The position numbers and the translations under genes were made by a program. The notes below the pieces were generated by a model. The model searched no databases, was not told the origin of the DNA, and saw only the letters and a list, made by a program, of their open reading frames with translations. DNA of 42,486 bases, from positions 1 through 42,486 of the forward strand of contig JAJZIL010000009.1 of assembly GCA_021810605.1 (NCBI GenBank). Reading direction: 5' to 3'. The stretch comes from a bacterium (lineage in GTDB: Bacteria; Patescibacteriota; Dojkabacteria; JAKAPS01; JAJZLI01). Of the stretch, positions 27,919 through 36,405 are shown piece by piece. Positions within the stretch are counted from its first letter, which is position 1, and every line of letters starts with the position of its first letter.

Positions 27919-29314
27919 AATAGGATCCTTGATAGTTGTATTAGGAATTATAATATTTAATATACGTTCTGTATATGCTCAAGTACTTAGTAACTATACT
28001 TCAACATCATATATACTTTCCGATCCTATCTTTGGAGAATCTGGACCTTATTCTCAATCTACTAATTTTAAAGAGAAAGATGCACTTGGACAATTAGTTA
28101 CAGGAGTATCTCAATCTCCTAATTTTATTCTTAAATCTGGATTTGAATACTATTCAAGTCAATCTGTACCATCAATAACAATGACTATTAATACTAATAC
28201 TATTAATTTTAATAATATACTTCCTGGAACTATATATAAATCTCCCACAAATACTATTATAACTATATCTTCTAACTCAGAGAACGGATATAACCTTTAT
28301 GCAAACCAAAATAATAACCTCATTAATTCTCAAGGAGATCAAATACCTCCTGTTAATAATACAGCAACTACAACAATTGCTCAACCATATACATCATCTT
28401 CAAATACAGGATTAGGATATAATTGTTCTACTTCAAACTCATTTTATCAAGCTATATTAGCTGATTCTCCTCAAATTTTTATTCCGTTATCAGAAACTAG
28501 TGGTACTACTGCATATGATTTATCAGGAAATAATAATAATGGAACTTATTCTGGAGGATATACTCTAGGAGAGAAAGGTCCTATTTCTAATCAAAATTTA
28601 GGGTATTCTACACTATTTGATGGACCATCAACACAAGGAGAAGTCACTGGATCTTTTCCAAATGCTACAAATACTAATGTTACAATTACTCTCTGGGCAA
28701 GATATCCATCACTATCTTCTCATGGAACATTTATACATATAGGAAGTGGAAATGGTTATAGTTTAGGTATAGGTAATACTACATATGGAACTGCAGGAAA
28801 TCAATTATTAATACTTTACGATTATGTAAGGTGGATACCTACTGGATATTATATTCAGCCTGGAGCATGGCATTTTTATACATTAGTATTGAATTCAGGA
28901 CAACCTACTCTTTATGTTGATGGAGAAGAAGTATTTTGGAATACTGGAAATTCACCATCTACTCCATCACCATATTTTGCAATAGGAAATGATAATGGAG
29001 GTACTTCAGGGACAACAAGATTTTATCAAGGAAGAATTGCTGATGTTGCAATCTATAATACAGATCTAACACAAGCACAGATTCAAACTATTTTTAATGC
29101 AGGAATCAATAATACATCGCCTTTTTGTAATAATGATTTTATAAACTCAACTTACTACAGACAATTTTCTAATACTCCAACTGAATTTGCTTCTTACTCC
29201 TCTATTGCTAATAACCAATCTATTACCATAAACTATGCTGTAAGTATTAGTTCTTCACAAGCTTCTGGGAATTATACTAATACTATTAATTATACTATAT
29301 CCGGAAACTTTTAA
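27899..29314 (+). CDS. Surface protein with a LamG domain inserted between two cysteines, SGNF C-terminus (module 3)
   Basis: Protein of 471 residues with a signal peptide (about 1-27). Residues 28-85 match a recurrent N-terminal segment of Patescibacterial secreted proteins (YTSTSYILSDPIFGESGPYS, then KSGFEYY). A beta-sandwich scaffold starts at about 90 (SITMTINTNTINFNNILPGT, ISSNSENGYNLYA) and resumes at about 411, ending YTNTINYTISGNF. Between Cys176 and Cys410 lies a concanavalin-type LamG domain (about 186-403) with DLSGNNNNGTYSGG, GAWHFYTLVLNSGQPTLYVD and GRIADVAIYNTDLTQAQIQT. The two cysteines are well placed to close the base of the insert. LamG domains of this type usually bind carbohydrate, so this is a plausible adhesin. 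Confidence 0.78.
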   Translation: MKRSIFKIGSLIVVLGIIIFNIRSVYAQVLSNYTSTSYILSDPIFGESGPYSQSTNFKEKDALGQLVTGVSQSPNFILKSGFEYYSSQSVPSITMTINTNTINFNNILPGTIYKSPTNTIITISSNSENGYNLYANQNNNLINSQGDQIPPVNNTATTTIAQPYTSSSNTGLGYNCSTSNSFYQAILADSPQIFIPLSETSGTTAYDLSGNNNNGTYSGGYTLGEKGPISNQNLGYSTLFDGPSTQGEVTGSFPNATNTNVTITLWARYPSLSSHGTFIHIGSGNGYSLGIGNTTYGTAGNQLLILYDYVRWIPTGYYIQPGAWHFYTLVLNSGQPTLYVDGEEVFWNTGNSPSTPSPYFAIGNDNGGTSGTTRFYQGRIADVAIYNTDLTQAQIQTIFNAGINNTSPFCNNDFINSTYYRQFSNTPTEFASYSSIANNQSITINYAVSISSSQASGNYTNTINYTISGNF

Positions 29315-29317
29315 ATA

Positions 29318-30208
29318 ATGAGATATAAATATTCTTTTATAACAATTCTATTAATATTCTCTGTATCTTTGTTTTTTAGTAAATCTGTTTTTGCAAAAAC
29401 TATATCTAAAGAGACAATAAGGGTTACTCCTGCATATATATCTCAAACTACACTCCCTGGAAAAAGTATATCAGATAATATATCTATATTTAATGAATCA
29501 AAAATACCTCTAAATATATCTCTAACTGCTAGAAATGTAGATTATAGTGGGAAGAAAATTTATTATAATGCATCTGAATCCATTACAAATATATTAAGCT
29601 GGATTACAGTAGGAAAAAGCAATTTTATAATATCACCAAAAAGTACTATTAATATACCCATACAGATAAATATACCAAAAAATGAAAAATATGGATCTTA
29701 TAATGGTGCACTCATAATATCGAATATAACAAAAGGTGAAGCAGGGTTAAGTAGAGTAGAGGGAAGTATTGTAGATAATATATTTATAAACCTAAGAGGA
29801 AGTAACAAGGGTTATTCAAATCTTATTACAAAATATTCAAATTTTTCTTTCTTTGTATTCAATACACCATATAAATATTCTTTATATATATCAAATCCTG
29901 GACCTTATAATAATGCATCATTATCAACAATGAATATTAATTCTATATTTTTTACTAGACAAATAACTTCTAATTTAGATAATACTTTAGTTAATCAAAA
30001 AAGAAATATAGAATTTAACATACAGGATATTCCATGGGGATTATACTCAGTTATTCTAGATACTCACAATATTGGAAGTAATACTAACTTAAGTAAGACA
30101 TTTTATATGATTTATTTTCCTATATATATATATATTATAATTGGGATAATAATAATACTAATAATTTTTTTAATTATTAAAAGTAGGTCTAAAATTAAAT
30201 ATACCTGA
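29318..30208 (+). CDS. DUF916/WxLIP-like membrane-anchored surface partner (module 3)
   Basis: Protein of 296 residues with a signal peptide (about 1-26). The extracytoplasmic beta domain starts ETIRVTPAYISQTTLPGKSI and SDNISIFNESKIPLNISLTA, continues with STINIPIQINIPKNEKYGSY and NGALIISN, and ends with one transmembrane helix (about 266-288) and a basic tail. It keeps the general plan of the other two partners (VxP, a PGxS turn, an IPxxxxIPxxxxxGxYxGAL strand), but is the most divergent of the three and lacks the clear TGN...P.G motif of the second half. It starts 3 bases after the module 3 surface gene. Its 3' end overlaps the convergent methyltransferase gene by 39 bases. Confidence 0.65.
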   Translation: MRYKYSFITILLIFSVSLFFSKSVFAKTISKETIRVTPAYISQTTLPGKSISDNISIFNESKIPLNISLTARNVDYSGKKIYYNASESITNILSWITVGKSNFIISPKSTINIPIQINIPKNEKYGSYNGALIISNITKGEAGLSRVEGSIVDNIFINLRGSNKGYSNLITKYSNFSFFVFNTPYKYSLYISNPGPYNNASLSTMNINSIFFTRQITSNLDNTLVNQKRNIEFNIQDIPWGLYSVILDTHNIGSNTNLSKTFYMIYFPIYIYIIIGIIIILIIFLIIKSRSKIKYT

Positions 30209-31051
30209 TTTATCTAGATAACTTTTTCTACATTTATTACACTTATAATTAATTAGTTTAGTTTTACAATTAACACAAATCAATATTTCAGAAAAATCTT
30301 GTTTTATAAATTTTGTTTTATTCTTTTTTTCAATATATAAAAATATACTTGGGCCAAAAGACATTTTAGAAAAAAACCCTTGAAGAAAATTTTCACTCCC
30401 TATTAGAAAATTTAAGGGTAAAAATTTTTTTAAAAATTTTTGTCTAAAATTCGATACTGAATATTTATTCTTAATATCAAATTTATTATTAGACAATTCA
30501 GTTATAATAAATTTAGGAGAAAAATTTAGAAATATTTGATTATCTAGAAAACCTTGAGAATCTTTATTATGTGGGATTTCATATTTATCTTGAGATATAA
30601 ACTCTTTTGAGAATTTATGTTTCATTAGAGATGCAAAATTATTTTTATTAGCAAACTCTAGAATAAAATCTGAATTTATTATTCTTGAAAGCTCTTTTAT
30701 TGCCTTTTTAGGATCTTCAATATGATGCATTACTCTTATACACATTCCTCCCTCAATTGAATTATCAGAGAAAGGCATATTATATATATCCCCACAGACT
30801 CTAAAAACATTTTTATATTTCTGAGCTCTTTTAAGATTTTTATATGAATAATCAAAAAGAATTGAATAGTTATACTTATCTTTATAAATATCAGTAAGCC
30901 TTCCATAAGCACCACCTATATCTATAAAGTTATATCCACTAGTAATTATTTTAGATAAAATATTTCTCTCAGAAAGATTTTCATACTCTCTATCTTTCCA
31001 ATATTTCCTATAATCATAATCTAGAGAATCATAATCTTGAACTTTTGTCAT
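30170..31051 (-). CDS. Class I SAM-dependent methyltransferase with C-terminal zinc ribbon
   Basis: Protein of 293 residues. The Rossmann methyltransferase domain has motif I NFIDIGGAYGRLTDIY near residues 42-57, an acidic residue after the second strand (FDYSY), a motif II/III region with VCGDIYNMPFSDNSIEGGM, and a post-motif HHIEDPKKAIKEL. The C-terminal 35 residues contain two CxxC pairs (ILICVNCKTK and YKCNKCRKSY), a zinc ribbon. The target is unknown; similar ribbons occur in Trm112-like adaptors and rRNA methyltransferases, here on the opposite end. It follows sufU by 9 bases in the SUF operon, perhaps only by read-through. Confidence 0.8.
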   Translation of the reverse strand: MTKVQDYDSLDYDYRKYWKDREYENLSERNILSKIITSGYNFIDIGGAYGRLTDIYKDKYNYSILFDYSYKNLKRAQKYKNVFRVCGDIYNMPFSDNSIEGGMCIRVMHHIEDPKKAIKELSRIINSDFILEFANKNNFASLMKHKFSKEFISQDKYEIPHNKDSQGFLDNQIFLNFSPKFIITELSNNKFDIKNKYSVSNFRQKFLKKFLPLNFLIGSENFLQGFFSKMSFGPSIFLYIEKKNKTKFIKQDFSEILICVNCKTKLINYKCNKCRKSYLDKSGIFNFRPTFNN

Positions 31052-31060
31052 AATAATATT

Positions 31061-31444
31061 TTATAAATTGTTATCGTTTAATATAGACAGAAATGTATCA
31101 AAGGATAATCTTGCACACTTTTCTCTACTAGAGCTTAATTTTATTAAAAGTTTATCTTCTATATCTGAAAATTTCAAATTTTTTTTAATTTCCGATATAC
31201 TTCTCCCTTTTACTTCATCAGTAAGAATTGATGAAGATACACTTGATATTATACATCCTTCTGATTCAAAAGATATATCTTCTATTATATCTTTATTAAT
31301 TTTAATATAAATAGTTATTCTATCTCCGCACAAAGGATTCTTCCCTTTAAGAAAAAAATCATAATCATCAATTTTTCCATGATTATGAGGATTATTGTAT
31401 AAATCCATTACATATGCTCTTGTTATATAATTATCTCTATCCAT
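31061..31444 (-). CDS. sufU: SufU-type sulfur transfer / scaffold protein
   Basis: Zinc-dependent protein that accepts persulfide sulfur from SufS and passes it to the SufBCD scaffold. It has 127 residues. The three zinc-ligand cysteines and the aspartate of SufU are present: Cys39 and Asp41 in NPLCGD, Cys64 in SEGCIISSVSSS and Cys110 in SREKCARL. It lacks the LPPVK motif of IscU, and the insertion between the second and third cysteines is family-like but short. It starts 5 bases after the sufS stop. Confidence 0.93.
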   Translation of the reverse strand: MDRDNYITRAYVMDLYNNPHNHGKIDDYDFFLKGKNPLCGDRITIYIKINKDIIEDISFESEGCIISSVSSSILTDEVKGRSISEIKKNLKFSDIEDKLLIKLSSSREKCARLSFDTFLSILNDNNL

Positions 31445-31449
31445 AATAT

Positions 31450-32649
31450 CTAAAATAATCTAGAAATTTTAGAAAGAGAATCTACAAGTTTATCAATATC
31501 AGATTTATCATTATATATATATATACTTACTCTACAAAGGGCATAAACTTCAAACCTTTCCATCAAAACCTGAGCACAATGATGTCCTGCTCTTATTGCT
31601 ATATTATCTTCATCAAGAAAACTTGCTATATCATGAGGATGAATTTTTTTTATAGAAAAGGAATATATTCCTGATGTATTCTCTAATCCATATATTTTAA
31701 TTCCATCTACCTCTTGAAGCCTTTTATATGTATATAAAGATAAATCTTTTATATACTTCTCTATTTTACTGATTCCAATATTACTGATATATTCTAATGA
31801 CTTTGAAAAAACTATAGTATCAGCAAAATTTATAGTCCCAGCTTCAAATTTATAAGGAGTAGATTTAAAGCTACAATTATTCTGTTCTACAGAAAGTATC
31901 ATTTCTCCTCCTCCAAATATAGGTTGCATTTCATCAAGAAATTTCTGTTTTCCAAATAGTACTCCTACTCCTGTAGGTCCTAACATTTTATGAGCTGAGA
32001 AAACAAAAAAATCACAATCTAGATCAACAACATCTATTTTTTTATGAGGAATAGATTGAGCTCCATCAACTATAATAATAGCTCCATTTCTGTGGGCTTT
32101 ATTTGCTATTTCTTTTATGTTATTTTCAATTCCTGTGACATTAGAAACATGTGTAATTGATACTATTTTAGGATTTTCTGACAATAATAAATCAATATTA
32201 CTAAATTCAAAACTAGTATCATCGATATCAATATACTTTATTTTAAAACCAATTTCTTTTTGAAGAATTAGCCAGGGAACAATATTAGAATGATGTTCTA
32301 CAATTGATAATAATACTAAATCTCCTTTTTTAAGTATTGATCTAGCAAAACTTAGAACAATTAAATTAATACTTTCTGTTGTATTTTTAGTAAAAACTAT
32401 TTCATTTTCTTTTGCTCCAATAAAATCTGCTACATCTTTTCTAGATTTTTCATAAAGAGATGTAGCCTCTTCTGATAATCTATAAACTCCTCTATAAATA
32501 TTAGCATTAGAATTTTCATAGAATTGAGAAAATTCATTAATCACCACTTGAGGTTTTTGCGTTGTAGCGCTGTTATCAAGATAAACTAAATCTTTAGAAT
32601 AAAACTTAGTATTTTGAAATATTGGAAAATCTTTTTTATACCTGGACAT
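31450..32649 (-). CDS. sufS: Cysteine desulfurase SufS
   Basis: PLP enzyme that takes sulfur from cysteine for iron-sulfur cluster assembly. It has 399 residues. The N-terminal YLDNSATTQKPQVVI is typical of the class V group II desulfurases. VEHHSNIVPW near residue 118 stacks on PLP, VDGAQSIPH carries the PLP aspartate, and the Schiff-base lysine is Lys221 in FSAHKMLGPTGVG. The catalytic cysteine is Cys358 in RAGHHCAQ. Its start overlaps the sufC stop by 14 bases. Lengths and motifs are complete, so it is expected to be active. Confidence 0.96.
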   Translation of the reverse strand: MSRYKKDFPIFQNTKFYSKDLVYLDNSATTQKPQVVINEFSQFYENSNANIYRGVYRLSEEATSLYEKSRKDVADFIGAKENEIVFTKNTTESINLIVLSFARSILKKGDLVLLSIVEHHSNIVPWLILQKEIGFKIKYIDIDDTSFEFSNIDLLLSENPKIVSITHVSNVTGIENNIKEIANKAHRNGAIIIVDGAQSIPHKKIDVVDLDCDFFVFSAHKMLGPTGVGVLFGKQKFLDEMQPIFGGGEMILSVEQNNCSFKSTPYKFEAGTINFADTIVFSKSLEYISNIGISKIEKYIKDLSLYTYKRLQEVDGIKIYGLENTSGIYSFSIKKIHPHDIASFLDEDNIAIRAGHHCAQVLMERFEVYALCRVSIYIYNDKSDIDKLVDSLSKISRLF

Positions 32650-33391
32650 TTTTTAAAAATTTTTTATATCCTAAACTTTCAATTTGATCAATTAGATCCG
32701 TATTCCCAGATTTTACTATTTTACCTTTACTCATAATATTAAGGGTAGATATATCTACTTTATCAAGTATTTTTTTCTGATGAGTTATTATAAGGAATGT
32801 TATACCTTCTTTATTAAGAATATTAATTGAATCTGTAACAAATCTTAAAGCATCAATATCTAATCCTGAATCAATTTCATCTAAAATAGCTAGTTTAGGT
32901 TTCAGTATTGCAATTTGTAAAATCTCCATTCTTTTTTTCTCTCCACCTGATAAACCTTCATTAAGATTTCTGGATAAAAATGTTTCGTCAATACCAAGTT
33001 TTTTAGATTCTTTTTTAAGTTTTAATATAAATTCAAATATTGATATATTTTCTCCTGTAGTTGTTTTATATGCTGAATGAAGAAATACTCCAAAATTTAC
33101 TCCAGGAACTTCCACAGGATACTGAAACGCTAAAAATAATCCTAATTGTGCTCTTTCATAGGGTTTCTTATTAACTATATCCTGTGAGTTAAATATAATA
33201 CTCCCAGATAATATAGATGAATCGAATGACCCCATTAATACTTCTGCAAGAGTACTTTTCCCAGAACCATTTGGCCCCATTATAACCTGTATATCACCCT
33301 TAGATACTTCAAGATTAACTCCTTTAAGAATACTCTTATCTTTTACTCCCGCTTCTAAATTTTCAATTTTCAATATAGTATTTTTACCCAT
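32636..33391 (-). CDS. sufC: Iron-sulfur cluster assembly ATPase SufC
   Basis: ABC-type ATPase of the SufBCD scaffold complex, cytosolic, 251 residues. Walker A GPNGSGKST is at residues 39-47. The SufC-specific signature GLSGGEKKRMEILQ is near residue 150 and includes the EKKR extension that separates SufC from transport ATPases. Walker B LAILDEIDSGLDID and the switch histidine ITHQKK follow. The gene begins 1 base after the Rrf2 regulator gene, so the two are cotranscribed. Confidence 0.96.
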   Translation of the reverse strand: MGKNTILKIENLEAGVKDKSILKGVNLEVSKGDIQVIMGPNGSGKSTLAEVLMGSFDSSILSGSIIFNSQDIVNKKPYERAQLGLFLAFQYPVEVPGVNFGVFLHSAYKTTTGENISIFEFILKLKKESKKLGIDETFLSRNLNEGLSGGEKKRMEILQIAILKPKLAILDEIDSGLDIDALRFVTDSINILNKEGITFLIITHQKKILDKVDISTLNIMSKGKIVKSGNTDLIDQIESLGYKKFLKNVQV

Positions 33392-33781
33392 TTAATTTGT
33401 AATAAAATCTTTCATTTTAATTTCTCTAAATTTAAGTATAATTTGATCATTTAATTTTTGGAATACATTCTTAGTCATACAAACTGATGATACTACACAA
33501 GATGAATCTATACACTTAGTAATAGCTATTTTATATCCGATTTTATCTAGAATATCATATAAGGATAGATCCTCTATATTTTGCTCTAGCATATAACCTC
33601 CATTGCTACCCTCTACTCCCTTTACTAGATTTTGTTTTAATAACATATTCAGTATTTTCCTAGTAAAAGGTATTGGAAGATTTAAACTTTTACATATATC
33701 AGTAACTGATATTACTCTATCCTCTTTAGATAGAAATGAAAGAATTAATATTGCATAATCTTCAGTTTTATTAAGTTTCAT
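33392..33781 (-). CDS. Rrf2/IscR-family regulator with a cysteine cluster
   Basis: DNA-binding protein of 129 residues from the ATG at 33781 (MKLNKTEDYAILIL); a TTG three codons upstream is less likely. The winged helix-turn-helix is at residues 25-65 (VTDICKSLNLPIPFTRKILN, then wing GVEGSNGGYML). Three cysteines near residues 88-100 (TKCIDSSCVVSSVC, spaced C-x4-C-x5-C) match the cluster-binding cysteines of Rrf2 regulators such as IscR, so it probably senses iron-sulfur status. It is the first gene of the sufC-sufS-sufU operon and has a perfect palindrome over its own promoter. It is likely autoregulatory. Confidence 0.88.
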   Translation of the reverse strand: MKLNKTEDYAILILSFLSKEDRVISVTDICKSLNLPIPFTRKILNMLLKQNLVKGVEGSNGGYMLEQNIEDLSLYDILDKIGYKIAITKCIDSSCVVSSVCMTKNVFQKLNDQIILKFREIKMKDFITN

Positions 33782-33823
33782 AAAATACAAACTAATACTA
33801 AATTAGTAAAATTTAAACACAGA

Positions 33824-33839
33824 GTAGAGTATACTCTAC
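33824..33839. promoter_or_regulatory. Perfect 16-base palindrome, candidate Rrf2 operator
   Basis: GTAGAGTATACTCTAC reads the same on both strands. Its centre contains the -10 box of the promoter for the Rrf2-sufC operon, so a protein bound here would block that promoter. A second, weaker inverted repeat (ACTAAT/ATTAGT, 33791-33807) lies downstream in the leader. Confidence 0.6.
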
Positions 33840-33857
33840 GAAAGCTTATATAGTCAA
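33828..33857 (-). promoter_or_regulatory. Promoter of the Rrf2-sufC-sufS-sufU operon
   Basis: On the minus strand TTGACT (33857-33852) and TATACT (33833-33828) are 18 bases apart. The -10 is inside the palindrome at 33824-33839. The predicted start is near 33821, giving a leader of about 40 bases. Confidence 0.65.
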
Positions 33858-34062
33858 CTATTATTTTTATCAATAGGGAAATAGTCTTATAAGATAATTA
33901 AAGTAATTTTTAAAACTAAAAATTAACAATAGATGTGTACCTGATAAACAAATAATATTTAGTTACCTATTTACTCTACCTTATTATACTCTTTTAACCT
34001 TTAGTATAACTAAAAAAAACTATTAAGATAAAAATATAGATTTCATATTAGATATATAGGTA

Positions 34063-34377
34063 TTAATTAATATCTATATATACATCAGTATCTTTAATAT
34101 ACACCTTATATAATTTTATCTTATTAGTAGCTGGAAAAGATAGGACACTTCCATCATTTAATGAAAATTTTGCCCCATGATGAATACAGGTAATACTACA
34201 CTTATCTTCATTAATTATTCCATCAGATAAAGGAAATTTTTCATGAGAACATTCATTCTTTAGTGCAAAAAAAGATTTTTTACCTCTATATACTAAGATT
34301 TCTTCACTACCTAGTATAATTATATACCCTTTCCCAACAATAAAATCTTTATCTTTTCCTATAATCTTATCTTTCAT
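34063..34377 (-). CDS. Rieske-type [2Fe-2S] protein
   Basis: Small soluble Rieske domain protein of 104 residues, like those of ring-dioxygenase ferredoxins and NirD. Ligand box 1 is CSHEKFPLSDG with Cys43 and His45; box 2 is CIHHGAKFSL with Cys64 and His67. No membrane anchor or signal peptide is present, so it should be a cytosolic electron carrier. Its start overlaps the sufD stop by 4 bases (ATGA type), so it belongs to the sufB operon. A Rieske protein at this place is seen in other SUF operons and may supply electrons during assembly; the role here is inferred. Confidence 0.92.
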   Translation of the reverse strand: MKDKIIGKDKDFIVGKGYIIILGSEEILVYRGKKSFFALKNECSHEKFPLSDGIINEDKCSITCIHHGAKFSLNDGSVLSFPATNKIKLYKVYIKDTDVYIDIN

Positions 34378-34994
34378 ATAAAACCTTTTTGAATATCGAC
34401 TTTTACTTTATCTATTAATTCTTGGTTCTCTATTATATCTAATTTTGATAAAAGAAATCCTTCTGAGATAAGATTTAGTGCATTAATCTTATCAATTCCC
34501 CTTGATTCAAGATAAAAAAGTTCATCTAAATTAGGACCTGATACAGATGATGCGTGAGATGCTTTGACATTATCAGGAATAATTTCTAAGGAAGGAATTA
34601 CTTTTGAGACAACTTTATCAGATAAAAGAAGAGTTTTTTCATCAAAATAATCATTAGAATTTTGAGCACCTTTATTTATTCTTATAAGACCCCTTATAAA
34701 AGAGATAGAATCACTATACATTACTTTTCTTACAAATACCTTAGCCTGAGTATTTTTAACTTTATGTATAACTTCTAAAGATATATTAATATTCTGGTGA
34801 CTTACTCCCTTTTCTATAATATATACATAACATATACTACCTTCCTCTTTCATAAAAAACTTTAAATCTATGTTATATATACCTTCAGAAGATAGAAACA
34901 AAATATAATTAAATATTTCATCTTTATAAATGCTATATTCTTTTTTATATGATTCCCCTTTTATATTTTTTGAATTTATATAAATATTTCTCAT
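34374..34994 (-). CDS. sufD: SufD-like protein, half the usual length
   Basis: Scaffold partner of SufB. Protein of 206 residues, against about 400 or more for typical SufD. Its C-terminal 65 residues are clearly of the SufB/SufD family: HASSVSGPNLDELFYLESRG, then ISEGFLL and a closing helix. The region before it is a beta-helix-like stretch without the usual N-terminal helical domain. The histidine of the scaffold interface (KASHASS) is kept. It starts 7 bases after sufB. The neat operon fit and intact ends argue for a genuinely minimal SufD rather than a broken gene. No SufD remnant is seen nearby. Confidence 0.8.
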   Translation of the reverse strand: MRNIYINSKNIKGESYKKEYSIYKDEIFNYILFLSSEGIYNIDLKFFMKEEGSICYVYIIEKGVSHQNINISLEVIHKVKNTQAKVFVRKVMYSDSISFIRGLIRINKGAQNSNDYFDEKTLLLSDKVVSKVIPSLEIIPDNVKASHASSVSGPNLDELFYLESRGIDKINALNLISEGFLLSKLDIIENQELIDKVKVDIQKGFI

Positions 34995-35001
34995 ACTAAA
35001 T

Positions 35002-36405
35002 TTATCCTACTGATCCTTCCATCTCAAGTTTAATAAGTCTATTAAGCTCTACTGCGTACTCCATTGGAAGCTCTTTTGCAATAGGCTCAAGGAATCCAGA
35101 TACTATCATAGATGAAGCTTCATCTTCACTAAGACCTCTCGATTGTAGATAAAAAAGTTGGTCTTCTCCTACCTTACTTACAGTAGCTTCATGTTGAATT
35201 GTAGGATTTTTTGTATGATCTATATTAATTGTTGGATAAGTATCTGTTCTAGAATATTCATCCATCAGAAGTGCATCACATTTAACATCTGATTTTATAT
35301 TTTCTACTCCTTCTTTAGCATCTATAAGACCCCTATATGTAGTTCTTCCTGAATTTCTAGAAATAGATTTAGATACTACTTTAGAAGAGGTATTTGATGA
35401 GACATGTATAATTTTAGAACCTGCATCTATATGTTGTTCTGATGATGCAGATGCCATTGATAAAACTTCTCCATGAGCTCCATCCTCCATTAAATATACT
35501 GAAGGATACTTCATAGTTACTTTAGATCCAAAATTACCATCTACCCAATACATATTAGCATCACTATATGCTATTGCTCTTTTTGTAACTAAGTTATATA
35601 CATTCTTAGACCAATTCTGAATAGTAGTATACCTAACATTTGATCCTTTTTTACATATAATCTCTACTACTGCTGAATGAAGACTATTTTCATCATATAT
35701 TGGAGCAGTACAACCTTCTACATAATGAATTGATGATCCCTCCTCAGCAATTATTAAAGTCCTCTCAAATTGTCCCATAGATTTTGCATTGATTCGAAAA
35801 TATGCTTGTAGGGGTATATCTAACTTCACATTCTTTGGAACATATACAAAACTTCCTCCAGACCAAACTGCACTGTTAAGTGCTGCAAATTTATTATCTG
35901 CAGGAGGAATAACTGTTGAAAAATATTCTTTGAATATTTCTGGGTATTCTCTTAATGCAGTATCTGTGTCTGTAAATATAATACCTTTATCTTCTACCTC
36001 TTTTAGAAGACTATGATATACTACTTCACTTTCAAATTGTGCTTCAACTCCAGCTAAGAAACTTCTTTCCGCTTCTGGAATACCTAATTTATCAAATGTA
36101 TCTTTAACAGATTGAGGTACATCATCCCAACTTTTTGTATTTTTATCAGAAGAACGAACAAAATAGAAAAAATCATCAAAATTTATATCACTAAGGTCAG
36201 CACCCCAATCTGGCATTTTTTTAGATTTGAAAATTTCATAAGACTCTAACCTAAAATCTTTCATCCAGCTAGGTTCATTCTTAATCCTTGATATCTCTTC
36301 TATTATTTCCCTAGATAAACCTCTTTTAGATTTATATATATAATCTACATCACTACTAAAACCATATTCATATTCTTTTTCTCTATTATCTTTTTTTAAG
36401 GCCAT
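35002..36405 (-). CDS. sufB: Iron-sulfur cluster assembly scaffold SufB
   Basis: Main scaffold of the SufBCD complex, 467 residues, full length. The N-terminal part has [20 protein letters not shown] and [10 protein letters not shown]. The core beta-helix contains [40 protein letters not shown] and [14 protein letters not shown]. The C-terminal part has [40 protein letters not shown], the E-D family turn and a closing [20 protein letters not shown]. Cysteines at GCTAP and KCDALL are in conserved positions. It overlaps the ferredoxin gene by 10 bases. Confidence 0.96.
   Translation of the reverse strand: MALKKDNREKEYEYGFSSDVDYIYKSKRGLSREIIEEISRIKNEPSWMKDFRLESYEIFKSKKMPDWGADLSDINFDDFFYFVRSSDKNTKSWDDVPQSVKDTFDKLGIPEAERSFLAGVEAQFESEVVYHSLLKEVEDKGIIFTDTDTALREYPEIFKEYFSTVIPPADNKFAALNSAVWSGGSFVYVPKNVKLDIPLQAYFRINAKSMGQFERTLIIAEEGSSIHYVEGCTAPIYDENSLHSAVVEIICKKGSNVRYTTIQNWSKNVYNLVTKRAIAYSDANMYWVDGNFGSKVTMKYPSVYLMEDGAHGEVLSMASASSEQHIDAGSKIIHVSSNTSSKVVSKSISRNSGRTTYRGLIDAKEGVENIKSDVKCDALLMDEYSRTDTYPTINIDHTKNPTIQHEATVSKVGEDQLFYLQSRGLSEDEASSMIVSGFLEPIAKELPMEYAVELNRLIKLEMEGSVG

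Noticed and set aside
21423-30208. A prophage or integrated element as the source of the fibre-like proteins
   Set aside because: There are no integrase, terminase, capsid or portal genes and no attachment repeats. The proteins have signal peptides and membrane anchors, as expected for cellular surface proteins.
33970-34025. Inverted repeat TTATACT/AGTATAA as terminator of the sufB operon
   Set aside because: The loop is long and on the minus strand the T run precedes rather than follows the stem, so it does not fit an intrinsic terminator.
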